This document shows, one piece after another, positions 35,915 to 46,081 of a DNA stretch of 64,000 bases. The stretch's first letter is position 1. Every line of letters starts with the position of its first letter. Below the pieces are notes generated by a model. That model worked only from the letters and a program-made list of their open reading frames with translations, made no database searches and had not been told where the DNA came from. The stretch is from Quillaja saponaria. Lineage: Eukaryota > Streptophyta > Magnoliopsida > Fabales > Quillajaceae. A program made the translations under genes and the position numbers. The stretch lies in NCBI GenBank assembly GCA_029379385.1, contig CM055611.1, positions 6,634,001-6,698,000 on the forward strand, read 5' to 3'.

Positions 35915-38160
35915 AATATAGTAATAATTATTCACCATGTACTTGAAACTTTATAACTCTAGATTCTTGTAATTAAAATATTATAATTTATAAAATTGAT
36001 GAACTTAACAATACTTGAAAAATGCAATTGCAACTTCGTAAAGTGTTATGGAATTAACGATACTCATAAACGCGGGAGCAAGTGATGATTGAAATCAATA
36101 AACTGGTGAGTGGTTAATTGTTACCTTTGAGGGCTAGATTATTATGTGTATTTAAATAAAAGTGCAAGTGCAATATTTCAGTGAGTATTTGAATCATGCT
36201 TGTTTGAAATTGTTTGTGGTTAATAAGGGCTAATAAATTGAAATTTTTCTGAGAAATTGAAATCTCGAAACTAAGATCCAAGTGCACCTATGATATGTTG
36301 ATTTGAAATTTTGAGATATTTTGATTCTGATAAATGTTTTTAAAAGTTTAAGTGCTCAGCCCTGATGTGATGAATTATGTATGGAGATTAATCTGTTGTG
36401 CGAGTGAGTAATTGCCTGGTGAGGGGTGATAATATTGTGCGGGGTTGAGTTACTCGTTGGCCCTTTATTTGCTTGGTATGTTATGATTGCTTTGATTAAT
36501 TTGTGATCATATGAATCATGTAAGTTGTGAATTTATGACGAATACCAATGTGTGATTTAGAATTAAGACATGAACATTGGTTCCTGATATTAATTGACTA
36601 AATATGTTATATATTTGTTTTGAGTGATGCTAGTACCCTTTGGATACGTTTTTGCCATTCACTGAGTCCGTAGGACTCATCCCTCTCTTGTTGATAATAT
36701 CTTTTTATGACAAGATTTCAAGGGACTACAATTATTGATATTGGGCTTGCCGAATATTTGGTGATAAGATATATTCAGAATCTCATACTTGAGGTCAAGG
36801 ATGAAAGTTTGTAGTCACACTAGAGCTGTGGGGTATCTAGTCTCATGTTATATAATATTTTAATTATTTATTATTGTTTCAGTACCCAAATTTTTACAAT
36901 TATTTCAATTTTTATAAATTTGTTTTAATGTATTAGTTTAGTCAAAAGTCCTGGGTAATTAGTTTTGATAAAGTCATGGTTATATACTTGTTTTGATTGA
37001 TGCTAGTACCCTTTGGATACGTTTTTGCCACTCACTGAGTCCGTAGGACTCATCCCTCTCTTGTTGATAATTTCTTTTTGTGACAAGATTTCAAGGGACT
37101 ACAATTATCGATATTGGGCTTGTCGAATGTTTGGCGACAAGGTATATTCAGAATCTCATACTTGAGGTCAAGGATGAAGGTTTGTAGTCACGCTAGAGCT
37201 GTGGGGTATCTAGTCTCATGTTATATAGTAGTTTAGTTATTTGTTATTGTTTCAGTACCCAAATTTTTACAATTATTTCAATTTTTATAAAATTTGTTTT
37301 AATGTATTAGTTTAATCAAAAGTCCTGGGTAATTAGTTGTGGTAAAGTCAGGGTTATATACTTGTTTTGACTGATGCTAGTACCGTTTGGATACATTTTT
37401 GCCACTCACTGAGTCCGGAGGACTCATCCCTCTCTTGTTGATAATTTCTTTTTGTGACAAGATTTAAAGGGACTACAATTATCGATATTGGGCTTGCGGA
37501 ATGTTTGGCGACAAGATATATTCAGAATCTCATACTTGAGGTCAATGATGAAAGTTTGTAGCCACACTAAAGCTATGGAGTATCTAGTCTCATGTTATAT
37601 AATAGTTTAATTATTTATTATTGTTTCAGTACCCAAATTTTTACAATTATTTCAATTTTTATAAAATTTGTTTTAATGTATTAGTTTAATCAAAAGTCCT
37701 GGGTAATTAGTTGTGGTAAAGTCAGGGTTATATACTTGTTTTGACTGATGCTAGTACCCTTTGGATACGTTTTTGCCACTCACTGAGTCCGTAGGACTCA
37801 TCCTTCTCTTGTTGATAATTTCTTTTTGTGACAAGATTTCAAGGGACTACAATTATTGATATTGGGCTTGCCGAATGTTTGGCGACAAGATATATTCAGA
37901 ATCTCATACTTGAGGTCAAGGATGAAGGTTTGTAGTCACACTAGAGCTGTGGGGTATCTAGTCTCATGTTATATAATAGTTTAATTATTTATTATTGTTT
38001 CAGTACCCAAATTTTACAATTATTTCAACTTTTATAAAATTTGTTTTAATGTATTAGTTTAGTCAAAAGTCCTGGGTAATTAGTTGTGGTAAAGTCAGGG
38101 TTAATTGAGGCTTAGCTGTTTAATCCTCCAACCAGCCATGCCTTTATAAGGGGTGTGACA
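35761..38160 (+). mobile_element. Chimeric family LTR in unit B
   Basis: Starts TGTTATAACCCG after TGTAT and ends GGGGTGTGACA at 38160. The base after the end is G (GGCCT), not the TGTAT expected for a simple insertion. It shares the 2.4-kb internal deletion of the unit A copy and has its distal part in four tandem copies. The mismatched flanks indicate an LTR formed by recombination between two different insertions. Confidence 0.85.
36606..38100 (+). repeat. Four tandem 374-bp repeats of LTR 3' region
   Basis: Copies start at 36606, 36979, 37353 and 37727, each with GTTATAT(A)TTTGTTTTGA-like sequence. Periods are 373, 374, 374 and 374 bp. Each carries the conserved hairpin (GAGTCC...GGACTC) and the GGGCTTGCCGAAT motif. 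Unit A has only one copy. Confidence 0.95.
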
Positions 38161-38280
38161 GGCCTCTTGAAAGGAAAAAAAATAAAAAATAAAACGAAAA
38201 AGAAACAAAAATAAAATAAAATTGTCCCATTCCAAAGAATAAAATGCAAAGATGGGGAGAGTATAATTAATTTTTTCAAA

Positions 38281-38332
38281 GTCACACATTGGTTTTCAAG
38301 AAGGGCCAAATGCTTCAAGCTGCATATAAAAG
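38281..38332 (+). promoter_or_regulatory. U4 promoter (USE and TATA), unit B
   Basis: USE-like GTCACACATTG (38281-38291) and TATAAAAG (38325-38332), 33 nt apart as in unit A. Confidence 0.85.
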
Positions 38333-38356
38333 AGGCGTGAGGTGCTTAACATTACC

Positions 38357-38508
38357 ATCTTTGTGCTTGGGGCAATGACAGCAGCTAGTGAGGTATTAAC
38401 CGAGGCGCGTCTATTGCTGGTTGAAAATTATTTCCAAAACCCCTCTTAGGCGGGTTTTGCTCAGGCCTTTGAGAATTGCTGGAAGGGCTCCCTCTGGGGC
38501 AAAGCCCT
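38357..38508 (+). ncRNA. U4: U4 spliceosomal snRNA, unit B
   Basis: Same structure as the copy at 29899. The differences I see in the RNA are C to T at nucleotide 8 (ATCTTTGTGC), inside the U6-pairing stem, and C to T in AGGTATTAACC, just before the 5' stem-loop. The first replaces a C-G pair with U6 by a U-G wobble, so the RNA could still pair. Promoter and terminal stem-loop are intact. Expression cannot be judged from the sequence. Confidence 0.85.
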
Positions 38509-39234
38509 ATAATTCTTGGTTTAAAATTTTATTTTGTTCCCAATGTGTTTTTGTAAGAATCTTGATCCTGATGCTTAAGCAAGTTGCCCACAACGATTCA
38601 CATGAACCTGATGTTGCATATTAATTTCTTACCACTTATTCCTTCTTGCAATTAGTTCAATGCTAATTTTTCTTGACTGCGGAATGTGAAAAATGAATGA
38701 GCATCTCAGAAAAATATTTTCTGTATGAATATAGTTAATGGAGAATAGATGGTATAAATAAAAAGTACTTATGAAGGATTGACATAGACCTTACCAATAC
38801 CATTTTATGTCAGTCAATGAAAGATGTTTAGAATGATTCTACAAAATTTAAGCCGATCATCGGTTTGACTGCAGAAACATTAACAGACAGTATATGTAAT
38901 TAGTACACCAGATAGTAGTATCAAGGACAAGAAGACTACATAGCACGCATTCTTAATTAGGACCATAGAATTAGGATTCATGTGAGTAAAAGGCAGTTTA
39001 GCAGCACACTATGATTCATAGTCAATGGTTGGGGGAACAACATAAAAGCAAAGTGTGCCTCTGCAACTAAGGGGAATGATTTTTTATAAATAGGAATTAG
39101 GATATGAATCTGAATTAACAAAGGGCTGGCTGACCAGTTAGAATTGAACAAAAGCTACACTTCCCAGCAAGGGATAACGAAGAAGGGAGAGATACGCATC
39201 TCTACTTGATCACAGCAAAGTTTCTTGCTCACTA
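38509..39234. other. U4-U2 intergenic spacer, unit B
   Basis: Nearly identical to 30051-30776; no gene. Confidence 0.7.
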
Positions 39235-39286
39235 GTCCCACATTGACAAAGTAAGATACAACTAAAGCATAGCACTTATATAAAAA
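39235..39286 (+). promoter_or_regulatory. U2 promoter (USE and TATA), unit B
   Basis: GTCCCACATTG (39235-39245) and TATAAAAA (39279-39286), 33 nt apart. Confidence 0.92.
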
Positions 39287-39310
39287 CGAAGCTCAGCCTA
39301 AGTTTAAAGC

Positions 39311-39508
39311 ATACCTTTCTCGGCCTTTTGGCTAAGATCAAGTGTAGTATCTGTTCTTATCAGTTTAATATCTGATATGTGAGTCAATGACTCACACGAT
39401 ATTAAATTAATTTTTTTAGGGGAAGGCTCATCTCAATAGCTTGCTATTGGGGTCTTCAAGCGTCGCCTATGCGTTGCACTATAGCATTGGCCTGGCGCAC
39501 CCCACCAA
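39311..39508 (+). ncRNA. U2: U2 spliceosomal snRNA, unit B
   Basis: Identical over the RNA region to the copy at 30853, including the branch-recognition box GTAGTA, paired stem IIa, Sm site AATTTTTTTAG and 3' terminus GCGCACCCCACCAA. One base differs shortly downstream (AGCAAGTT for AGCATGTT). Likely functional; identity reflects a recent duplication or gene conversion. Confidence 0.96.
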
Positions 39509-40423
39509 ACCAAGTTTCAAGTTTTTGGTTTCTGGCCTCTATAATTGTAGAGAGCTAAGCAAGTTTGAATATTCAACACTTTCAAGGAATTGATTGATCA
39601 CCTACATGGTTTACTAAATCATGATTATTACGAAGAAAACTTTATTATTAAGCTAATCAAACATTGAATTCCCTTTTGCATTAAAATTTAGCACTCCTTA
39701 CAAAAATATGAATTGGATGCTAATAAATTCCAAAAGATAACCACTATGTTGTATGCCTATATTATAATATATAGCCCAATATGAACATGGTTCTAAGCAA
39801 CAAATTCAGATGATTAAAGGAAGTTTAAGAGATAAACACAAAAAGTAATCCTGGAGGATTATATTCTGCCTCTTGTATTTATCTTTCTTATGAGGGACAG
39901 ATATTTTAAAAATAAGATATGAAAACCTGCATTAACAAGGCCTTGCTGTATGGTTAAGATAGAAAGGATCAGCATCACCGACATGAGATAAAGAAAGAAG
40001 GAAGAGATGCCCAAGTCAACTTGACCACAACTGTGAATTACTTCTGCCTATTTTGAATTGCAGACTATGTCATAAGCTACATTTGTCAAAGCTTATACAG
40101 ACTTTTGTCCATTTTCTTTTGCAATTGCAATACATACAATCACAACCCTTCAATGGTCTATTAGTAGCAACCCAACTTTCCTTAGCAACTGAATGTTTAG
40201 CATATGCAGAAAGGTCTTACCAGGCCATCCTTTCAAGTGGTGGAGTTTCACTTCTATGGTTTTTCTCTCTCTTGTTGCTAGAGCCATCCATTTCTTGTTC
40301 AGGCCACTTCCTCTACAGTCACTGTACGTCGTTTTACTAGTGCTTACTAGTAGATGGTTCTGCAGGAGGTGTCCGGCTCTTGCTTTTGTTCCCCAGTTGT
40401 TCTATGTGACAGTCATGTCATTA
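39509..40423. other. Region between U2 and U2 pseudogene, unit B
   Basis: Matches the equivalent region of unit A with small indels; no gene recognised. Confidence 0.6.
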
Positions 40424-40563
40424 CTCCCACATTAGTAAACTAAGATACTAAGATACAACTAAAGCATGGCACCTGTATAAAAGCTGAGTCCATGTTCAAA
40501 GCATACTTATCGCGGTCTTTTGGTTAAGATTAAGTGTAATATTTGTTTTTATCAGATATGTGA
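40424..40563 (+). pseudogene. Truncated U2 snRNA pseudogene with promoter, unit B
   Basis: USE-like CTCCCACATTA (40424-40434) and TATAAAAG (40476-40483). An 8-bp duplication (taagatac) raises the spacing from 33 to 41 nt, which should impair the promoter. RNA part 40503-40563, with the same truncation and the same C-to-T and G-to-A changes as the unit A pseudogene. Confidence 0.9.
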
Positions 40564-42266
40564 ATTTTTAATTTTAAAATAAATATTTTGTTATCTAAAT
40601 TTTCAATTGTATTTTTTTATTATTTATATATCTTTTAAATTTAAGCAAAAATATAATAATTTTAATTTTAATTAATATTAATTGATAATTTGATTTTAAT
40701 ATAGATTTGTTCTAATTTTTTTTCATAATTGATTAGTGCTAATAATATTTTGAGTAATTTTTGTTTATAAAGAGACACTAAATTAAGTTTATTCATATTT
40801 TTTAAATAAAATGAGTAAATTAAGAATTTTTATCTAACAATAAATATTTTCAAAATTATCAAACAAAATTGTGAAAATGAGATAATTAACTCATTAGAGA
40901 CGTGATATAATTAGTGGGTATTTTGAAAAAAATGATATAATTTAATATAGAGAATTAATGAGTGATATGAAAAAATGATGTGTTAAAATATTAGATACGT
41001 TTATTAATAATGTGTCAATACCATATTCTTTTAATTCTCAATTATCAATTTTATTATATTTTATAGACTAGTTTGAATCCGATCTCAATAAAATGCCCAA
41101 ATTAATTAATTTATTATTTCAAGTTATTCAAAAACTTTATCATTTTTTATACAATTAATAATACTAACATAATCTTTATTATTATTTTTTTTATCTTTAT
41201 TATTTTATACTAACATAATCTTTTTAAATTATTTATTTCTAAAAAGTGATGGTATGAGTATTATTTAAATTATATATAAATGATATTGTTGTATTTTAGT
41301 TATGTAAGATCTTTGTATTTTAGATATGCAAGATCTTTGTATTTTAGATATGCAAGATCTATATCAACAAATTATCTCCTCCAAACTATTACGAGTACGA
41401 GTTGATATTACACTACATCTTAGTAACATCAAAATATATATCTCCTCTAAGATAAAATTAAGAAACAATATTAATAACATAATCAAATTAGGTAGATAAA
41501 TATGAGATGCCCAGTCATATACCACATAATACAATAGTGACACGTGGCATCAACATTCTCAGCATCTTCAAATTCCAATCTCCAACACGATTGGCATTCC
41601 CTTTCCAAATTAGTTTCATTCGCATCCATGATAATCAATAAAAAAATTTTAAAAAGAAATTAATGATTAAACTTTAAACAAATGACTAGGTGAACGTTAT
41701 TGGAAAAAAAAAATCACATAATAAACAAAATAAATATTATAATTTTTCAGTGGAATAAGACAACAGCATAAGGCAAGTTCCTAACAAAAATAGTTAACTA
41801 ATAAGAAAGTTTAGTAAGGTTAAACTCCAGCCTGCTAATCAGTAAAATAATATCAATTTCTTACCAATTTCTGATTTTTATCTGGAATAAAAAATTGTGA
41901 TCAACCTTACTAAACTTCAATTGGTAAGAAAAATTTTTCAACACCAGCCTGCTAATCAGTGTTTTAAGGGCACTGCTTAGCACAAAAATAGTTGAAATTT
42001 GATTAATTTTTTTCTTACCAATCTCTAATTTTGAATTGGAATTGGGATAAATTGTGGGTAACCTAGGCTCTTGGAGTTGTAGAGGTATAGATATTGAGAT
42101 CTGATCGACTCACCATGAGAGCAAAGGAGAAGAAAGAATGGCAAACCTGCCTACTGTTGCGTAGCATAGGTTTCCTTTTACTTTTACGGAAAAAAAAGAA
42201 CTTGAACAGTAAACAGTGTTGTTGGGGTTAGTGGGAGAATTGTTAAAATGCCACGTATCGCTTTTT
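40564..42266. other. AT-rich region and structured repeat, unit B
   Basis: Counterpart of 32114-33805. Small insertions are present, for example an added 'gcaagatctttgta'-type repeat near 41310-41350. The hairpin repeat is at about 41812-41985. No gene is supported. Confidence 0.55.
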
Positions 42267-43811
42267 AATTGAGGGGGACACAATATTAGGACAGGAGATC
42301 TGAATTCCTGAAAGAGTTCATCAAAAGGCTTCATCTTAGGCTTGATTTTTGGGATTAACAATTTGGTAGAGGTTGTCTTCAAATTTTGACCCACTTTGTG
42401 GGTGATTTGAATTTATTCAAGCTTGATCTGAGGAAGATTAGCTGGTTGGGGCTGCTTCCATTTTTTATTTGAAGATCAATTTGCTCATGTTGGTAAATTT
42501 TTATGGTCCCAAATCAGTCTAGCGAGAAAAAAGTTATCAACTGCTCTGTGTTTGATTTCTGAGTTGTGAGTTTGTAAATTTGTGTGTTAAAAGACTACTT
42601 TGGCAGTGTTCTTGTTGAATTTGTTAAAAACAGTTAGTGCAGTGGATTTCATAATAGATCTAATCTTTATGTCATGTTCTTGGTAGCTTTTCCATACATT
42701 TTTTTATTAGAGTAAGAAAAAGAGGAAATTCTTATCATTGGTTCTTTATCTAAAGATCACTTAAATTCATTTAAATTAAGCACTAGAATTCATTATCTCT
42801 CTTTTTTTCTATTGACTTGTTTTTGTATTCTTCAACTTGAAAAAAATTTCAAAATCAAAACCATGTTAGTAGTTGTTTGTTCGGTTAGGAAGTAGGGATT
42901 CTGAAATTAGGCGTCTAGATTAAATGGAGGCTGATTCAAGCATCTTCTTCATTGTTGTTCAACCTTGGGTCTGTCTGTTTGATGGTACTCAAATGCAGTC
43001 ATTCCATATGCTCTGTTAAATGAAATTCCACCATAGGGATTCTGAACATTCTTTCCCTTCACTTTCGTTGTATATGTGTTTCACTTTATGTAAATTGCCA
43101 ACTTTTTCTCTATGTAGAACAGTATTCTTAATCCTCAAATCAGTAAAATTTTATATTTTGTAAATAGAATGAATATTTTTATTCCCACAGGGCTGATATT
43201 TACTTTTAACAATTTTGTGTAAACAGTCCTTGTAAGAATCCCTGAAATCAAGGATTTAATATGTCAATTTTGACTGGGCCCGCACCATGGGATCCAATTT
43301 CAAGTTAAGCCTCGTTGTCATTATTGTTATTATCTTTAGATTTTCAATAAAATTATGTACGTCACCCACTCACACCTCATGATGCTCAGAATCTAATTAT
43401 TATTATTTTCTTTACTAGATTTTATCTACTAATTAGAATTTTACTGTAATTCTTCCCAATTTTCTTCTGAAATCCAATCTCATGTAAAAGTAGACAATCT
43501 TTGAGTCTGACAAAAATAATATAACTCAATGTAGAACCTAACTTAATGTAGGTTAGTGTCATAAATTTCAGATAGCTGTGATACAATTTGAATTCATGTA
43601 CTGCTGCACAGTTTGCAAATTAGAGCCAAAGTATTGATTATTTGTTGATTCAATTATGAAAATGCCGTATTCTTCCCTCTCCCTACAAATGATAATTACT
43701 TTGTTGATTTTGTAGACATTACAAACTTGAGACTTTTTTTTGATTTACATTAGTTCTGATCACGTTGAGCTATAATTAGTAGAAGGATTTATCAAATTTT
43801 TTTTTTTTTTT
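42267..43811. other. 1.5-kb segment present only in unit B
   Basis: Starts just after GCTTTTTA and ends in a run of about 15 T before CCAATGCTC. In unit A a short T run sits in its place. No terminal repeats, poly-A tail in the right place or target duplication is visible, so it is more likely ancestral DNA deleted from unit A through the T tracts than an insertion. Its composition is less AT-rich at the left end, but I recognise no gene. Confidence 0.65.
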
Positions 43812-44350
43812 CCAATGCTCTTAGGCTCAAGTACATTTACATTTTGACTCTGTTTGCATAGAAATAGAAATAGAAACATCAAACCGTTGTACAAATTTAT
43901 TTAAGAATATGTCTTTTATTTTCATAACCTTCATTTTATTTTTCTCTCAATTTTTTGTCTATAGATGCCTTGTTATCACAAATCTAGAAATGTGAACCCA
44001 TGTCTACCTAAAAAAAAGAAAAGGAAATGTGAACCCAACCATATAGAGTAAATTGAAGTGCTTAGGCATTTATTAACATTGATCATCCCAGAAGTAATAA
44101 AAAATGTACAAAATGTGTTGTAATAGTAGCAAAAAAAGATATATCAGTTCTATTTTAAATGATTATGTTTGTACAGTAATTTGCAAATTTGTTTTGCATT
44201 TAGTGGCAAGTCAAAAGTACTGATTATAAGAAGGAAATATTTGTATTCAACAGGAGAGGTCTATGACTTGAATGTGCTGCAATCGAAAATCAAAGAGGGG
44301 GTTCTCTCTAGCTACTAATCACTTTCAGGTTCGCTTCAACATCAGCAAAG

Positions 44351-44494
44351 ATGGAAGATGAGTTGCGAGTTTAGCAAGATCAAATGCAACATCAACAACA
44401 GATGCACCTGATGCAACAACAAATGGAGCAATTCCTGCAGGAAATGATGCAGTTAGGGACAGATGCACATTTTACTTCCAATGAAAGTGATTAG
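44351..44494 (+). pseudogene. Gln-rich gene fragment, unit B
   Basis: Counterpart of 34349-34492 with a few substitutions and the same internal stop after MEDELRV. Confidence 0.4.
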
Positions 44495-45567
44495 CCAACT
44501 AATGAATACCTTTCAATCCTATGCTCCAAATCATTTTAGTATTTTTTTTATTTTTATTTTTTCAATTGGAAAGGAACTACATTCGTAAAGGTTCATGTCC
44601 AGTTGAGTTTGAGATGTAGGTTATAATAATTAGATCATGGATGCTAATTATAGATAACTTTCAAATAATAGGATTTAAGTAATTCTTTTATCTGCTGGTT
44701 TTTTAGAGAAAATTTCACCACCTCTGCATCTGGCTATTTGCTTTCTTGGCCTTCAAGTTGTTTACTTAGTTTTTTTAATAAGTGACATTTATTGCATGCA
44801 CTTTAGTTCTTTTATTCTTTTAACGCTATAGTTTTACTCCCTTAAACATATATAAACTACAAAAGTATTATTACAGTTTGAAGACAGAAATCTAGAACAA
44901 TATTTTTTATTATACTAGTTAATGTGTCATAAATTATATATCAATAATTTACTTATTTGTAAAAATAAATACATGCTTTACTTTCAAAATTAAATTTACG
45001 AAAGAAAGTTCAATTCCCCGAGGTTTAAAAGATACTTCATTATTCATCAAAGTATTGATAAAATAGAATTAGATATATAATTCTAAAATTATTAGGAAGC
45101 CACCAAACAAAAAATAACAATTAGTATACAAATTATTAGGAAATTCAATTAACAATAGAATTTCTTACTATTAGAAACTTATTAAAAAAATGTAATCTTA
45201 TTACTCTTAGAAGGATTTTTAGAAATATGAGCTCAAGTCACTGTTCTATTGCCAGGTCATTGACTGGTTACAGATCGAGAAAGCCTCGACTACTCAATCT
45301 ATTACCATTAAAAGACTCTGTCATCAATTTACTTTTATATATAATATAGATACTGTTGAACAAGGTTATACAATTAACACTTAACATTCATCGATTAATG
45401 TTTAATAGGTACAATTCAACACCATTTCACATGAACAGGTGGTACATGAATTTGGCTTACATTTTAAGTTAAATAACTAATGCCTAGAGGATATATATAC
45501 ATTTTTTAAAATATTTTATTGCTAACAAAATGCAAGGAAAAATCGATGTTCTTAATTATTTATCATA
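44495..45567. other. AT-rich tail of unit B
   Basis: No gene; counterpart of the tail of unit A. Confidence 0.6.
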
Positions 45568-45772
45568 GTTGATCTCAATATTATGTGAAACTTCAAAGTA
45601 GACTCAGGTGGATTCCTCCAATTAGGCTCCATTAATTATGCCCTAGAGTCCAGGCACCAGCAGTAGTAATCAGGCCTTAAAATTTCTAACATTTGATCTC
45701 TATAACCTACTAATTGATAGCTTCCTGCAAGTTAAGTGAACTAGAGAAAGCTAAGGAGATTTGAAATTGTAT
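45568..45772. repeat. Boundary segment F, copy C
   Basis: Third copy of the segment, ending TGTAT (45768-45772), the left target duplication of the following LTR. Confidence 0.9.
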
Positions 45773-45894
45773 TGTTATAACCCCATTAATATTTCGTTTT
45801 AATAACTTTGTGCGTAAATTTGGTATATTGGTGAATCAATAGTAAGTAAAAATAAAAAAATAAAGTTAAAGTATATAAATATAAATAATAAATA

Positions 45895-46052
45895 TAATAT
45901 AATAGTAAATATAAATATAATATAAATATAAATATAAATATAATATAAATATAAATATAAATATAAATATAAATATAAATATAAATATAAATATAAATAT
46001 AAATATAAATATAAATATAAATATAAATATAAATATAAATATATATACATGT
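45895..46052. repeat. (AAATAT)n microsatellite
   Basis: About 150 bp of six-base repeats. At the same place unit B has a TA repeat (35872-35910) and unit A only a short TA run, so this site is a mutational hot spot. Confidence 0.95.
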
Positions 46053-46081
46053 ATAATACAATAATAATTATTCATCATGTA

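Larger units (their letters stand above)
35556..45567. repeat. Large tandem unit B (U4-U2 unit, 10.0 kb)
   Basis: Same order as unit A. Extra material relative to unit A: three additional 374-bp LTR repeats (36979-38100), the LTR terminus with flank (38101 to about 38222) and the 1.5-kb segment at 42267-43811. Confidence 0.9.

Noticed and set aside
36650..36700. Possible hammerhead ribozyme in the LTR
   Set aside because: GAGTCC...GGACTC resembles its stem II, but the CUGAUGA and GAAAC core elements are absent.
42110..42394. 94-codon frame on the minus strand in unit B
   Set aside because: Interrupted by the deletion joint in unit A, no recognisable domain, and it crosses the boundary of the unit B-specific segment.
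42267..43811. Retroposed gene copy in unit B
   Set aside because: The T tract is at the wrong end for a minus-strand poly-A tail, and no target duplication is visible.
958..46050. CRISPR-like or phage-like arrays
   Set aside because: The tandem repeats found are microsatellites, LTR segments or transposon subterminal repeats; the sequence is a plant nuclear type.
45786..46078. Long Tyr/Ile frames on the minus strand
   Set aside because: Produced by the (AAATAT)n microsatellite.
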